The notes below the pieces were generated by a model. That model ran no database searches. It was not told the DNA's origin and was given only the letters and a program-made list of their open reading frames with translations. DNA of 64,000 nucleotides from Euptelea pleiosperma. Lineage: Eukaryota > Streptophyta > Magnoliopsida > Ranunculales > Eupteleaceae. The stretch lies in NCBI GenBank assembly GCA_035048495.1, contig CM068551.1:13208248-13272247 (forward strand), in the 5' to 3' direction. Within the stretch, counting starts at the first letter, position 1; each line of letters begins with the position of its first letter. Positions 11,384 to 21,586 of this stretch are shown here, in pieces. A program made the translations under genes and the position numbers.

Positions 11384-13001
11384 TGAAATTAGGGTTTTTT
11401 CCGTGTTGTTGGATCGGAAACCCTTGATTTCAACAATATTTGTAAATTCTCCGAATTAGTTCACTTAATCTGTAAAAATACAGACTTTTACAGTGGCTCA
11501 TGTCGGATATCGTCCGCACTCGGGATTAGTTAGCACAATAAGAAATAAGAATTATCAGAAAATGCTCGGAATAAATAGAAGGGTGAAAATGTTGGATGTT
11601 GATTTAAAATATGCTTGAGATTGTTGTTAAAACTATTATAATAAAAAACACAATAAATGAAAACAACTTAAACTTGAATTTAAAACTTATTCATTAAACT
11701 AAAAACAAATGCTTACAATGCTTGTTCAAATGCTTTACAACGAAAAATAACATTAAACCAAATTAATCTAGAAAGCCATTAAAATATTACCTTAGAAAGC
11801 ATATAAAGGTAGAGAGGGAAAGAAGAGAGATAAAGAAGGTAGGAAGGTTAGAGAGATGAATTAGAGAGAAGCTTACCATTGAAGAGGTAGATGGTGCAAC
11901 TTCGATTGGATCGACCTCAATAGGATTGAAGATTGTAGCCTTTGATTGAGGCGGATGGAATGGGCAGCAAGGAGACGTTGCAATTTGACGCTTTGCACCT
12001 CGAGGTGGAGGCGTTAATGGTGAGCTCGCCGGAGAAGAAAGGTGAAGAAGAAGAGAAAGAAAGAAGAAAGAGAGGAAGAGAAGGGGGAGGGAACCCACCC
12101 AAGAAGAAGAGATCATAGATCTCTTATAGACTTTTTTTTTCTTTTACTTGTTATAAAAATGATGACCGTTGGATCTAGAGAGATCCAACGGTTGGGAATG
12201 CGTTAGTTAGATGAGAGAGAGAGTGATTAGGATAGAAAGAGGTGGGGGAAAGAAGAATCGGTCAAGTGAGACCAATTCTCTCTTGTTGTTGCAAATGGGT
12301 ATGAGCATGGGTCATGAACATGGGTCATGGGCATGGGCATGGGCATGGGCATGGATATGGGTATGGGTCATGGGCATGGGTCATGGGTATGGGTATGGGC
12401 ATGGGCTTAGGTCATAGGCCAAGATAGATAAATAAAGAAAGAAATATGAGAGAGGTGAGAGAACAATACAAAAATAAAAGCATTAGAGGGTCTTGAACCC
12501 TGGTCTTCTTTATTCTCTCTCGTCCGCTCCACCAATAAGTCAAACTTATCCTTTGATGTCAATTGGTGTGGCCTTTAACACCTAATCCTTCTCTTGGTCT
12601 CTAGCTATTCTTTTCTCTCTTAGTCCTTGTTCCGGCTCTACGATCATCTAGCTTTGTCCGTATATGTCTTCTATCTTTTTATCCTAGCTTATTGGCTCTT
12701 TAAGCTTTGATAGAAGTTTTATGTGGTTGATCGTGGGCCCGCCAGTCCTCGAGAATCGCCCGATAGGGTCTCCTGCAAGTAAAAAAGCGCGTAATGAGAT
12801 TCAACTAAAACGGCTTGATACTGGACTATCCGAAATGTGTATATTTCATGTAAATAGTCAATTTTCGTCTAAAGAATGAGTTCTATGCAATGAAAGAAAC
12901 TCTTATATGGAAAAGTCGACGAAAAGACAAGTTTTACGTAAGAGAATGCGACATCGCTATAAGGATAATGGCTTAAAATAAGCACTTTTAAGCGAATATC
13001 A
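11384..13001 (-). mobile_element. Solo LTR copy A (1618 bp, TG..CA ends, 5-bp target duplication CGATC)
   Basis: The element begins TGAAATTAGGG and ends GCGAATATCA. It is flanked by CGATC at 11379-11383 and 13002-13006, and removing it restores the LINE frame. Both ends match copies B (30698) and C (41346). Read on the minus strand, a TATA-like CTATAAGAG lies near 12122-12130, followed by a pyrimidine-rich leader. Shared internal marks are AGGGTCTTGAACCCTGG (12487-12503) and the terminal AAAATAAGCACTTTTAAGCG. A GGGCAT hexamer array occupies about 12297-12410. No internal domain, primer site or second LTR is seen, so solo LTR is the best call. Confidence 0.75.
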
Positions 13002-14909
13002 CGATCCATTCATGATAACATTCTTTTAGCATCTGAAATGCTCCACCGAATTAGGATAAATAGACCCGGTAAGCACATCATCATTGCAATCAAAGCTGAC
13101 AAGAAAAAGGCTTATGATTGCCTAGAATGGAATTTCCTCCAAAGCACATTGCTCCGCCTAGGCTTCCACCCACAGTGGGTCCAGAAGATCATGTTCTGTG
13201 TGACCACAGTCTCGTACGCAATCTTGCTTAATGGCTCCCCATATGGGTAGATCACTCCTACCAAGGGAGTCCGCCAGGGTGACCCACTGTCTCCATACTT
13301 GTTCATCCTTTGTACCGAAGTGCTATCCTCCAATCTTCACCATCTGCACTCAATTAACGAAATACGTGGCATTTGGCTAAGCAGTGCAAACCAGGCCATT
13401 TCTCATCTCATGTATGCGGATGACCTCTTCCTGTTACTAACCACTAGGAACACGGAATGTCGTAAAGTGAAATACCTTATGCAGGAATATTGCTGGGCTT
13501 TGGGCCAACTAGTTAATCTACACAAATCTTGTATCATTCACCACCCCCGGCTCGCACATACCCATTCCACCCTGCTCCGCACCCTATTCAACATACCCAC
13601 CACTACTCACTTGACAGACTACTTGGGTACCCCGCTTGCCATGGGCAAAAAATCAACAAGCCAATTTGACCCTCTCCTCCAACGCCTAGCTGATCGGCTA
13701 CAAGGATGGAAGGCCCACACTCTAACTCAAGCAGGCAGAGTGGTCCTCATCAAGTCTACGCTCACGGCCATGCCTAATCACATCATGTCTTGCTTGGCCC
13801 TTCCTAGTACCACCCACCGCCGCATCGACCAAATGAACAAGGCCTTTTTCTGGGGCCATGATCCTCAAGCGCATAGAATCCATTTCATTAAATGGTCAGA
13901 AATTTGTAAACCGTGTTCTATGAGGGGACTTGGTATCCGCTGAGCTTACCTCATGAACCAAGCCTTACTGGCCAAACGAGTTTGGTTGTTGTTGTCCCAA
14001 CCCCAAGCCCTTTGGGCATCACAAATGACCACAAAATATCTCCGCCAACATCACATTTTGTCAACTCCCCCTTCGATCAGGACATCCCGCTCGTCGAAAA
14101 ATATCCTTGACGCCAAACCAGTCCTCATCCTTGGCCTGCGGTGGAAAGTTGGGAATGGGCTCTCCATTGACATTTGGCATCATAATTGGATCCCCCATAC
14201 TGGAATCTTATGGGAGCTGCCTCCCAAACCACCGGATACGCCTTTCCAAACTGTGTCCGACCTCATCGATTCAATTACCCGTATATGGAAAATCCCCTTA
14301 CTGCGCTCCTTGTGGTTTGAGGAAGTGGTCGCTCGGATAATTTCCATCCCTCTACCACACACGATGCGAAATGACGCGCGTGTTTGGTACTCCACTCCTT
14401 CTTGGCACTTCTCTATCAGCTCTGCCTACAACCTCCTCCTCGAACTCCTCTATGCTCCCCAAAACCACCACGCCCAAACGTGGAACATCATTTGGCACAT
14501 TCCCACTCCACCCAAGATAAAACTCTTCATATGGAAATGTGTTCGTGGGGCGCTCGCCACCAAAAATGCCCTCCTGGCTCGATCCATGACCTTGAATCCC
14601 ATTTGAGACTTGTGCAAGTCTGCCGATGAATACCCCCTTCATCTCTTTGCTCAATGCCCATTCGCTTGTGTTATATGGTTCAGTTCCCCTTTTGCTATCC
14701 GAACTGATAGTCTTCTTCAACATTCCCTATCAGACTGGCTACTTAATCTTGTCCACGCAGACCTTTTCCCTCGCCAAGAGTGTCCCTTATTTAGGGCAGT
14801 AGTTGCACAGATCATGTGGGGCATTTGGTTGGCTCGTAATGCTTGCGTCTTTAACCACAAAACACCCATCCCCTCCCTTACTTCGCAAATTGCCTTTCTT
14901 CATGCCTAG
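13002..14909 (+). pseudogene. LINE ORF2, part 2: reverse transcriptase core and zf-RVT region
   Basis: This continues the frame of part 1. Visible motifs are KADKKKAYDCLEW (palm domain aspartate), GVRQGDPLSPYLF, and the catalytic YADDLFLL box near 13417-13440. Next comes LQGWKAHTLTQAGRVVLIKS, and then W-rich maturation/zinc-finger-like sequence IPTPPKIKLFIWKC. The frame is open except for TAG at 13248, TGA at 13941 and TGA at 14604. The many TGA/TAG stops fit decay of a methylated repeat. The conserved catalytic box shows a once-functional L1-like polymerase. Confidence 0.88.
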
Positions 14910-15013
14910 GTGGCCTGTACCCATACCAGTAGTGACCCCATGAATCACAAAAGACTACCCTCATATGTCACTAAATATATTGGTGGCAATCACCTCTTGA
15001 TGGATGGTCAAAA

Positions 15014-15406
15014 ATGAATACTGATGGGGTCTCTCGGGGCAACCCGGGAATTGCTGGGGCTGGAAGTGTTTTACGGGATGCGTTGGGTTGTTTTCAGGTG
15101 GCTATAGCCTCCCCCATTGGCATTGCATTGACTCAATTGGCCGAAACATGGGCGTTGCGAGATGGACTCAAGTTGGCGGGCCTGCAGGCCCAGGCTCCTA
15201 TACGGATTGAGACCGATTCCCAGTTACTAGCCCATTGGATTCTCCGATGATCCCCTCCCCCTTGGGAACTTACGGATCTAATGGACGAAATTTCACATCT
15301 TCTCCAACAGGTGCCATCTTGGAGGATCACCCACCAATATAGAGAGGCAAATTTTGTAGCCGATCGCCTGGCTAACTATGCTGCGAATATGGTACAACAG
15401 TCCACT
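15014..15406 (+). pseudogene. LINE-encoded RNase H domain
   Basis: The RVT_3-type RNase H is recognisable from NTDGVSRGNPGIAGAG (first aspartate), AETWALRDGLKLA (glutamate), ETDSQLL (second aspartate) and HQYREANFVADRLA near the C-terminus. One TGA stop lies at 15248-15250, between the ETDS motif and the C-terminal helix. The domain is in a different frame from the reverse transcriptase. In plant L1-like elements this domain normally follows the zinc-finger region, as here. Confidence 0.85.
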
Positions 15407-15571
15407 ACCTCACCGCAAGCTTTTGTAGGGAGTTACACCCCTTTTGTATGGTCCACACTCCCCCCCTTCTTTCATTTCTCAACTGCTCGAGGATGACCGT
15501 AAGGGGTGATACTTGTACCGGGCTACCCCTGTTTTTAAATAAATCATTCCCTTCACCAAAAAAAAAAAAAT

Positions 15572-15705
15572 CAACCCATGAAAATAATTCCAATCCAACG
15601 TTAGAAATCACTAATCAAGCTGATATTTGGTGTATTGGTCCACTTAGGAATGGGCCAAACATCCATATGGCAGTGATCTCTAAAATTCTGCCATGTGGCT
15701 TATAC
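15572..15705. mobile_element. Right half of the family I MITE split by the LINE
   Basis: It begins ATCAACCCATGAAAATAATT directly after the LINE poly-A and continues with AATCAAGCTGATATTTGGTG, ACATCCATATGGCAGTGATC and GCCATGTGGCTTATACTCTGG. This is the reverse complement of the arm at 10140-10270. Confidence 0.7.
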
Positions 15706-15749
15706 TCTGGCCCATCAGCAAAGTTCTACTCGTCCCATAGGTAAAGACA

Positions 15750-16483
15750 GAGTAAAACTTCGCTCTTCGTCAGTCAACGAAGCCGCTGTCTGCCCATAAG
15801 ATGAGCCACGTGGTATACTTTTAGAGGACACTGGACAATGACCGTATGGATGTTTGCCCAATCTTTAGGTGGACTTACAAACCAAAAATCAACCTGATTT
15901 CGTGATTTATGAGCGTTGGATTGGAGTAATTTTTATGGGCTGATTTTAACCTTGGGAATTTGAGCATTACTGACCATTATTTGGGGTACAAGGGTCCAAA
16001 GGTTTGAAATCAATCAGGCTGATTTTTGGTTTGTTACTAGAGTAACACTTTAATGACAGGGACTGTCATCAAGGCTGATGACTCTTGACTGTATGGATGT
16101 TTGGCCAATCCCTAGGTGGACCTACCAAAAATCAGCCCGATTATTGATTTCTAGGCGTTGGATTGGAATTATTTTCGTGGGTTTATTTTAACCGTGGGAA
16201 TTTGAGCATTATTAACCATTATTGAGGTACAAGGATCCAAAGGTTTGAAATCACTAATCAAGCTGATTTTTGGTTTGTAGGTCCACCTAGGGATTGGAAA
16301 AACATCCATATGTGCCACGTGGCTCATATTGCACACTCTCATCGGCCTCGATGACAGGACCCTGTCATCAAAGTTTTACTAGAGTAGGTCCACCTAGTGA
16401 TTGGTCAAACATCCATATGGTCAGAGTCCTCCTAAGAGTTTTCCACGTGGCAAATATTGTGGGCGGTCAGCGAAGGTTTCCTC
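15750..16483. mobile_element. Family I MITE containing a second family I MITE
   Basis: Outer arms are GATGAGCCACGTGGTATAC (15799) and CCACGTGGCAAATATTG (16444). Possible 9-bp flanks are GTAAAGACA (15741-15749) and GTAAAGACC (16484-16492), with one mismatch. The copy is interrupted at 16036-16386 by another member of the same family. The region is purely repeat-derived. Confidence 0.6.
16045..16377. mobile_element. Family I MITE with exact 9-bp target duplication ACTAGAGTA
   Basis: ACTAGAGTA stands at 16036-16044 and again at 16378-16386. The ends are ACACTTTAATGACAGGG and CCCTGTCATCAAAGTTTT, imperfect inverted repeats. The 333-bp body is one long inverted repeat. Nine-base duplications with long terminal inverted repeats are typical of the Mutator superfamily. 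Confidence 0.8.
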
Positions 16484-16578
16484 GTAAAGACCCAGGATCC
16501 CAACGTTAGGGCAAAAAATTCGCTGTCTCCTGGTTCCCAATGTTTTGAGGAAAAAATTTTCAACAGCGGCTTTTGGCA

Positions 16579-16909
16579 CGTAGTAGATTCTTTCGGGCCC
16601 ACTTGCCCCCTGAATGTTTGGCCCACATCTTGGTGGACCCACACACCAAAAATCAGTGTGAGTAGTGATTCTTAGCCATTGGATTTGAGCACTTTTTCAT
16701 CATGGGCTTGAAACCAACTCATAGTCCCATTCATAAAGCCCATGATGAAGAAGTGCTCAAATTCTACGGCTAGAAATCACCAATCATGCTGATTTTTGGT
16801 TTGTAGGTCCATCATAGTGTGGGCCAGACATTGAACGGGCAAATGGGCCCGAACAACTCTACTACGTTGCAATTTGAGGGACTTCTGCATCAAACTTTTG
16901 ATACAGAAT
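16579..16909. mobile_element. Palindromic MITE family II, left tip truncated, beside the syntaxin promoter
   Basis: The arms CGTAGTAGATTCTTTCGGGCCC and GGGCCCGAACAACTCTACTACG are inverted. The inner blocks AGCACTTTTTCATCATGGGC and GCCCATGATGAAGAAGTGCT form the centre. The right tip is GAGGGACTTCTGCATCAAAC. A complete copy lies at 26483-26832. It ends about 100 bases before the MSA motif of the downstream syntaxin gene. Confidence 0.65.
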
Positions 16910-17012
16910 TTGTTTGCGTCGCTTTCTGGAGTGCCAACTATTCCACATGTTTTTTAATATTTCCTTGGGCCCACTTTTTTGAAATTTAAAAATTTTTCCG
17001 CACTTTAAATCT

Positions 17013-17023
17013 CTCAACGGCTT
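17013..17023 (+). promoter_or_regulatory. MSA-like mitosis-specific activator motif
   Basis: CTCAACGGCTT contains the AACGG core and fits the MSA consensus (YCYAACGGYYA) at 9 of 11 positions. MSA elements are bound by three-repeat MYB (MYB3R) factors and drive G2/M expression of cytokinesis genes including KNOLLE. A weak TATA-like CTTTAAATC lies at 17003-17011. Its role here is inferred from the family of the downstream gene. Confidence 0.55.
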
Positions 17024-17040
17024 TCTCCTCTAAATCTGAA

Positions 17041-19557
17041 CTCCTCCTCTCCTCTTCGTTGGTTTTTGTTTCCATAGCGACTGAGAGAGTTCCTCACACT
17101 TCCTCAGTCTTTTCTTGGCTTCACCCTTCTCAGGTAAAACCCTAGCCCTTGCTCCCTTTCGATCTATTTGCAAACTGGTTTCTCAGATTTTTCTTCGATC
17201 AATCTTTTGTATGCATCAATTATCGCAATTAAAGCGTTTTTTTTTTTTTTTTTTTCTATTTTTTCATCTGATTGGTAGAGGATCCATCTTTTATACTCCG
17301 GAATCTAATATTCTTGTATCTTGTTCTTTAAATCGATTTATAACTCAGAAAATCTGAATCTGCAGCTGTAGATTTGATGCTTTTTTGTTTATTTATTCGG
17401 ATTCAGTTTTGGAGAACTTCGTTTGATAATTTGTTGAGTTGTTTTGTTTATTTAGTTTCTTTTTGATCTCTTGGTGCTTGGTACTTGGTAGTATTCATTT
17501 TTTGAAGATTTGTGTTGTTTTCTTTTGTTTTATTGTAGGTACTGCTATTTCTTAGTCATCTTAATTGATGTTTTGATCCATGGTGTATGGTAGAAGGTTT
17601 TGTTCAGGGATTTGGGATGGGAGGGTTTTAGATTCGTATTAGGGTTTCTTGGAATGGATCTGGATCCATTCATTATATATTGATGGTTTTTTTTTCCATC
17701 ATTTTCTGATGAAATTCTATGGCCTTTGATGACGCTCGTTTCAATATTGAACTGTGTAAGCATGGTTTTTTTTTTTTTAATTTATTTTTATATATATGTG
17801 ATACTAAGGTAGGCATTTTCGAAGTTTTTGTGTTAAATTTTACAGTGATGATTCAGTGAGGGTTTTGTAAGAATTTTTACACCAATTTTCTGTTTTTCGA
17901 AATCATGCAGCTTGAGGCTGTACATGATTTATTTTTTGAAAGTCATATATAGAATCTAGACATGAAAGTGTGCTAAAACATGTTCTTGTTGTCCTAACTC
18001 GAATTTTTGTTACCCATACATCTACTTCCCCTGGTTTTATATGAATTTGGTCTCTACTGGAAAGCACGGATCTTTGCATGGTGGGGGAAACGGGCAATTG
18101 CTGCTTGATCTATAATGGGAATTTTGGAATATAGCTAAAAAAATGAATGTTATACTCTACAATCTGCTCTTGGTGTTTCCTATACATTATAGAGCTACAA
18201 CTGTTACTTTATTTTTTGATGGAAGTGTGCTGTTGGTTAAGAAATTTTAGGACTTTGGGGTTAGAAGGAATACTAAATTAGGATAGGACAGGGAGATGCT
18301 GTCGTCCCTGCCTTCGTGTGGTATAGAATTTTCTTGGATCACCATTCAAAACAATAAATAGACTCCATGCTGTTGTGAATGCTCAATACTAAATTTAGGA
18401 AGGTTGCTTTTCAAAAGAAAATTTCATTTGTAAGGAAACAAGAAATCATCTCATGAACAATTTATACTAAACCACAACATTGTATTATGATATGAGTGTA
18501 GGGTGTTAAAAGGTAGTCTTTAGCAAAGGTTAAAATCCATTATGCTCTTTTTGATGCCGCTGCTTCTTGATGATTCCAAAAGATGGGAATATTATCAATA
18601 TGATGGCAAAGATTTATTTCATTCTGTCTTTATAATGTATAAGGTACTTGTCAAGTAGAATTTATTAAAGAAAACATACCAGTGGGCTTCGTTCTTCAGA
18701 GTCTCCAATATCAGGATCTAACATCGCCTTTAGAAGCTCATCTTTGTCTGAAATGCTCTTCTCGATAAGAAGCAGTTCATGAACTTAGGCTTTAAAGAAA
18801 CATATGCCTTAGCTTTTCTTAGTTGCTCACTAGTGCATGCTTATATTTTCTTCCAGTGTGATGTATGATAAATCCTAATTGAAAACACTTCAACTCATCT
18901 TCAATACAATTGAACATGATGACCACATTACCCAACCTTGTAGATGGCATACATTCATGGTAAGGATATGAAAATGATTTATGATGATTATAGGCATCGA
19001 AGAAACATGTTATAAATGGTTGTAATGCTAAACATACTGTAATGCTGGAAGAGTATATTTTGTGATTTAACTAAGTATTCCACTTGATGGTTATATCTTG
19101 TTATGTTTATTAGCAAGTTTTATTGGTATTCATCCTGCATATGCTATTTAATAAATTTTCTGGGTTACCACCTAGTAGCTGCATTGCAAGTCGAGCTTTT
19201 CTTTATGAAGGTTTTAGTATGAGGGTAGTACTTTTACATATCAGTATACATGACAAATAAAATAGAAGGACTTAATTCATCTGTTTTATCTGAGCAACAC
19301 TTTTCTCATTCAATCTGCACATTCTCTCCCTTTCAGGAAGAAAAGAGTTTTTAACTAAGAAAGAGAGAGATCCTTGTTCAATCCAAGGCAGAGGGTTGCT
19401 GCTATTTCTACTATTACTTCCAATCTGACTTGTAAACCCTTCTACAATTTCTCAATTTACTTTTAAGTGCTTTTGTTTTTTTCCCAACTTGAATGGGTTT
19501 ATAATGATGATGATGATGATGCAAACAGGGTGAAGTTTTGCTTGAAAGGGAAAAAAG
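17041..19557 (+). other. 5' leader of the syntaxin gene, with probable introns
   Basis: A pyrimidine-rich leader (CTCCTCCTCTCCTCTTCG) ends in TTCTCAG|GTAAAAC, a strong donor after 17133. A probable second leader exon is 19337-19431 (acceptor CTCCCTTTCAG, donor GTAAACCC). The last leader segment starts at 19529 after GCAAACAG and runs to the ATG at 19558. The 2.2-kb first intron (17134-19336) is T-rich and contains no convincing coding sequence. The splice structure is predicted from consensus sites only. Confidence 0.6.
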
Positions 19558-20487
19558 ATGAATGACCTGATGACAAAGTCCTTCACCAGCTATGTGGATC
19601 TAAAGAAAGCGGCAATGAAAGATTTGGAAGCTGGTCCCGACCATGGCATGGAGATGTCAACCATTCAAATGGACCCTAATTTGGTCCAGTTCTTGGAGGA
19701 GGCTGAGAAGGTGAAGGATGACATAGGATCCATCAAAGACATATTGGGAAGGTTACAGGAAGCCAAGGAGGAGAGCAAATCTTTGCACAAGCCTGAAGCC
19801 GTGAAAGCCCTGCGCAATAGGATCAATGCTGACATTGTGAATGTGTTGAAGAAGGCCAAGATCATCAGGTCTTGCCTGGAGGACATGGACCGGGCCAACG
19901 CCGCCAATCGGAGGTTATCAGGATACAAGGAAGGGACTCCAATCGACCGAGCGAGGACATCTGTCACCAATGGTCTGCGAAAGAAGCTAAAGGAGCTGAT
20001 GATGGATTTTCAGGGGCTGAGGCAGAAGATGATGGCCGAGTACAAGGAAACGGTGGGTAGGCGTTACTTCACTGTGACTGGAGAGCACCCAGAGGAGGAG
20101 GTGATTGAGAAGATCATCTCAAATGGGGAAGGGGGCGGAGAGGATTTCCTGCAGAGGGCGATACAAGAGCATGGAAGGGGGAAGGTGCTTGAGACAGTGG
20201 TGGAGATACAGGATTGGCATGCTGCAGCCAAGGAGATAGAGAAGAGCCTGCTAGAATTGCACCAGGTGTTCTTGGATATGGCGGTAATAGTGGAGGCACA
20301 GGGGGAGCAAATGGACGACATTGAGCACCACGTGATGAACGCTGCACATTATGTGAAGGATGGGACCAAGAATCTTAAGACAGCTAAGGATTACCAAAGG
20401 AGCAGCAGAAAGTGTATGTGTCTGGGGTTGATCCTGCTCCTCATCCTCATCCTTGTTATCGTCATCCCTATTGCAACCAGTTTCTAA
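19558..20487 (+). CDS. SYP111: KNOLLE/SYP111-like cytokinesis syntaxin (Qa-SNARE)
   Basis: This 309-residue tail-anchored Qa-SNARE drives fusion of vesicles at the plant cell plate during cytokinesis. The start MNDLMTKSFTSYVDLKKAAM and the block FQGLRQKMMAEYKETVGRRYFTVTGE (residues 151-176) are typical of the SYP11 group. Residues about 37-150 form the Habc helical bundle. The SNARE motif spans about 201-280, with the ionic-layer glutamine at 248 (VEAQGEQMDDIE). The hydrophobic anchor is 286-308, ending IVIPIATSF. The coding region is one uninterrupted exon of normal family length. Tryptophan 220 (EIQDWH) replaces the arginine usual in EIQDRH. Expression is probably mitotic, given the MSA-like motif upstream. 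Assignment to SYP111 rather than SYP112 is by recognition. Confidence 0.92.
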   Translation: MNDLMTKSFTSYVDLKKAAMKDLEAGPDHGMEMSTIQMDPNLVQFLEEAEKVKDDIGSIKDILGRLQEAKEESKSLHKPEAVKALRNRINADIVNVLKKAKIIRSCLEDMDRANAANRRLSGYKEGTPIDRARTSVTNGLRKKLKELMMDFQGLRQKMMAEYKETVGRRYFTVTGEHPEEEVIEKIISNGEGGGEDFLQRAIQEHGRGKVLETVVEIQDWHAAAKEIEKSLLELHQVFLDMAVIVEAQGEQMDDIEHHVMNAAHYVKDGTKNLKTAKDYQRSSRKCMCLGLILLLILILVIVIPIATSF

Positions 20488-21529
20488 TAAATCCTAAATC
20501 CCCAAAGTAGTAGTGTAAGCAGTAGAAAGTGTATGTGTTTGGTTTCTTCTTTGATCATTCTCTCATGGTGGTAGGTTCTGCTTGTACGAATTTTCTTGTC
20601 TCTTCTTGAGGGTTGGGAGTTCTGCTCAAACTCATTCTTTTGAGTTTGGATGTTGGTTTATCTGTGAAGTTTAATTTCAATTTTTTTTCCCTTCCCTTCT
20701 TTCTTTTGGTTAGAAACAGTGCTGGCTTGGGAATATATGATTTTCCACTGAGAAGACTGGAAATAACATAGACATGGCATACTCAAAGCAACAGCCCGAA
20801 CAACTGCTTCGACACATCCATGTCCCAATACCTTACTGAATAAATGGTAAAAATGTTAAGTAAGACGTGCCTTACTTGCCATGATCCATGGGCTATACAT
20901 GGATGTAAGAAATTGCATCTACTTATAGGGCATGAACCAAACAGTTGTAAGTGACTTGCATTGCAAGTGATTGCAACGCAAGTCATTGCATTTGCACTAG
21001 AGTGAATTTTTGAATAACGAATCCATATTATACTGAAATTTTTTCCATACCGCATTTTGTCACCATTCTCCGATCTTTTGGCCTAATTTTTGAATGATGA
21101 ACTCGAATTATACTTGAACTTTTCTAGTACTATATTTTTACAGTCCGCTGAATTCCTAACTATCATCATTTATGCCTTATCCCAAATATTTGGGGTCCGC
21201 AACATGAGTTATTATTTTGGCATTTGAATCTGTTTAAAGCTATATCTTATTACAAAGCAGCATAAGTCTTTAGATCTTTTCTTACTATCTCCATCCATAG
21301 TCACGAAAATCTTAGATATTTTCAAAAAAATTGCCAAAAATCTATAAGTTTTTGAATTCACGAATCAATTGCCAATTTTGTTGATTAATCGGTAGAGACT
21401 CATTTTTTTTCTCTTCTGATTTCGATTTTGGAATTTTGAGTATGATCGATGAATCATGCTTATGAGTTATGACTTATTATTATAGAATTATAGATGTGTT
21501 TTTCTTATCAATTTAAATCTGATTATGGA

Positions 21530-21531
<2 letters not shown>
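20488..21531. other. 3' flank of the syntaxin gene and intergenic DNA
   Basis: AATAAA overlaps the stop codon at 20486-20491, so the true poly-A site is probably further on. A 25-bp near-copy of coding bases 20401-20425 occurs at 20518-20542. Beyond about 20750 only AT-rich, non-coding sequence is seen, including several CATTGCAAGT-type short repeats near 20950-20990. Confidence 0.5.

Positions 21532-21581
<50 letters not shown>
21532..21581. repeat. (TC)n microsatellite
   Basis: About 25 uninterrupted CT/TC dinucleotides. Confidence 0.95.

Positions 21582-21586
<5 letters not shown>

Larger units (their letters stand above)
10271..15571 (+). mobile_element. L1-like LINE, 5'-truncated and decayed, interrupted by a solo LTR
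   Basis: Non-LTR retrotransposon ORF2 order: end of an APE endonuclease (10275-10395), reverse transcriptase (about 10756-13950), zf-RVT-like C-terminal region (about 14450-14800), RNase H (15014-15406), then a 3' tail ending in a poly-A run (15559-15571). ORF1 and most of the endonuclease are absent, as expected for 5' truncation during target-primed reverse transcription. A 1618-bp solo LTR (11384-13001) interrupts the reverse transcriptase. The element sits in the centre of a palindromic MITE. Confidence 0.85.

Noticed and set aside
19665..20347. Minus-strand open frames opposite the syntaxin gene
   Set aside because: They are shadows of a well-supported coding exon on the plus strand.
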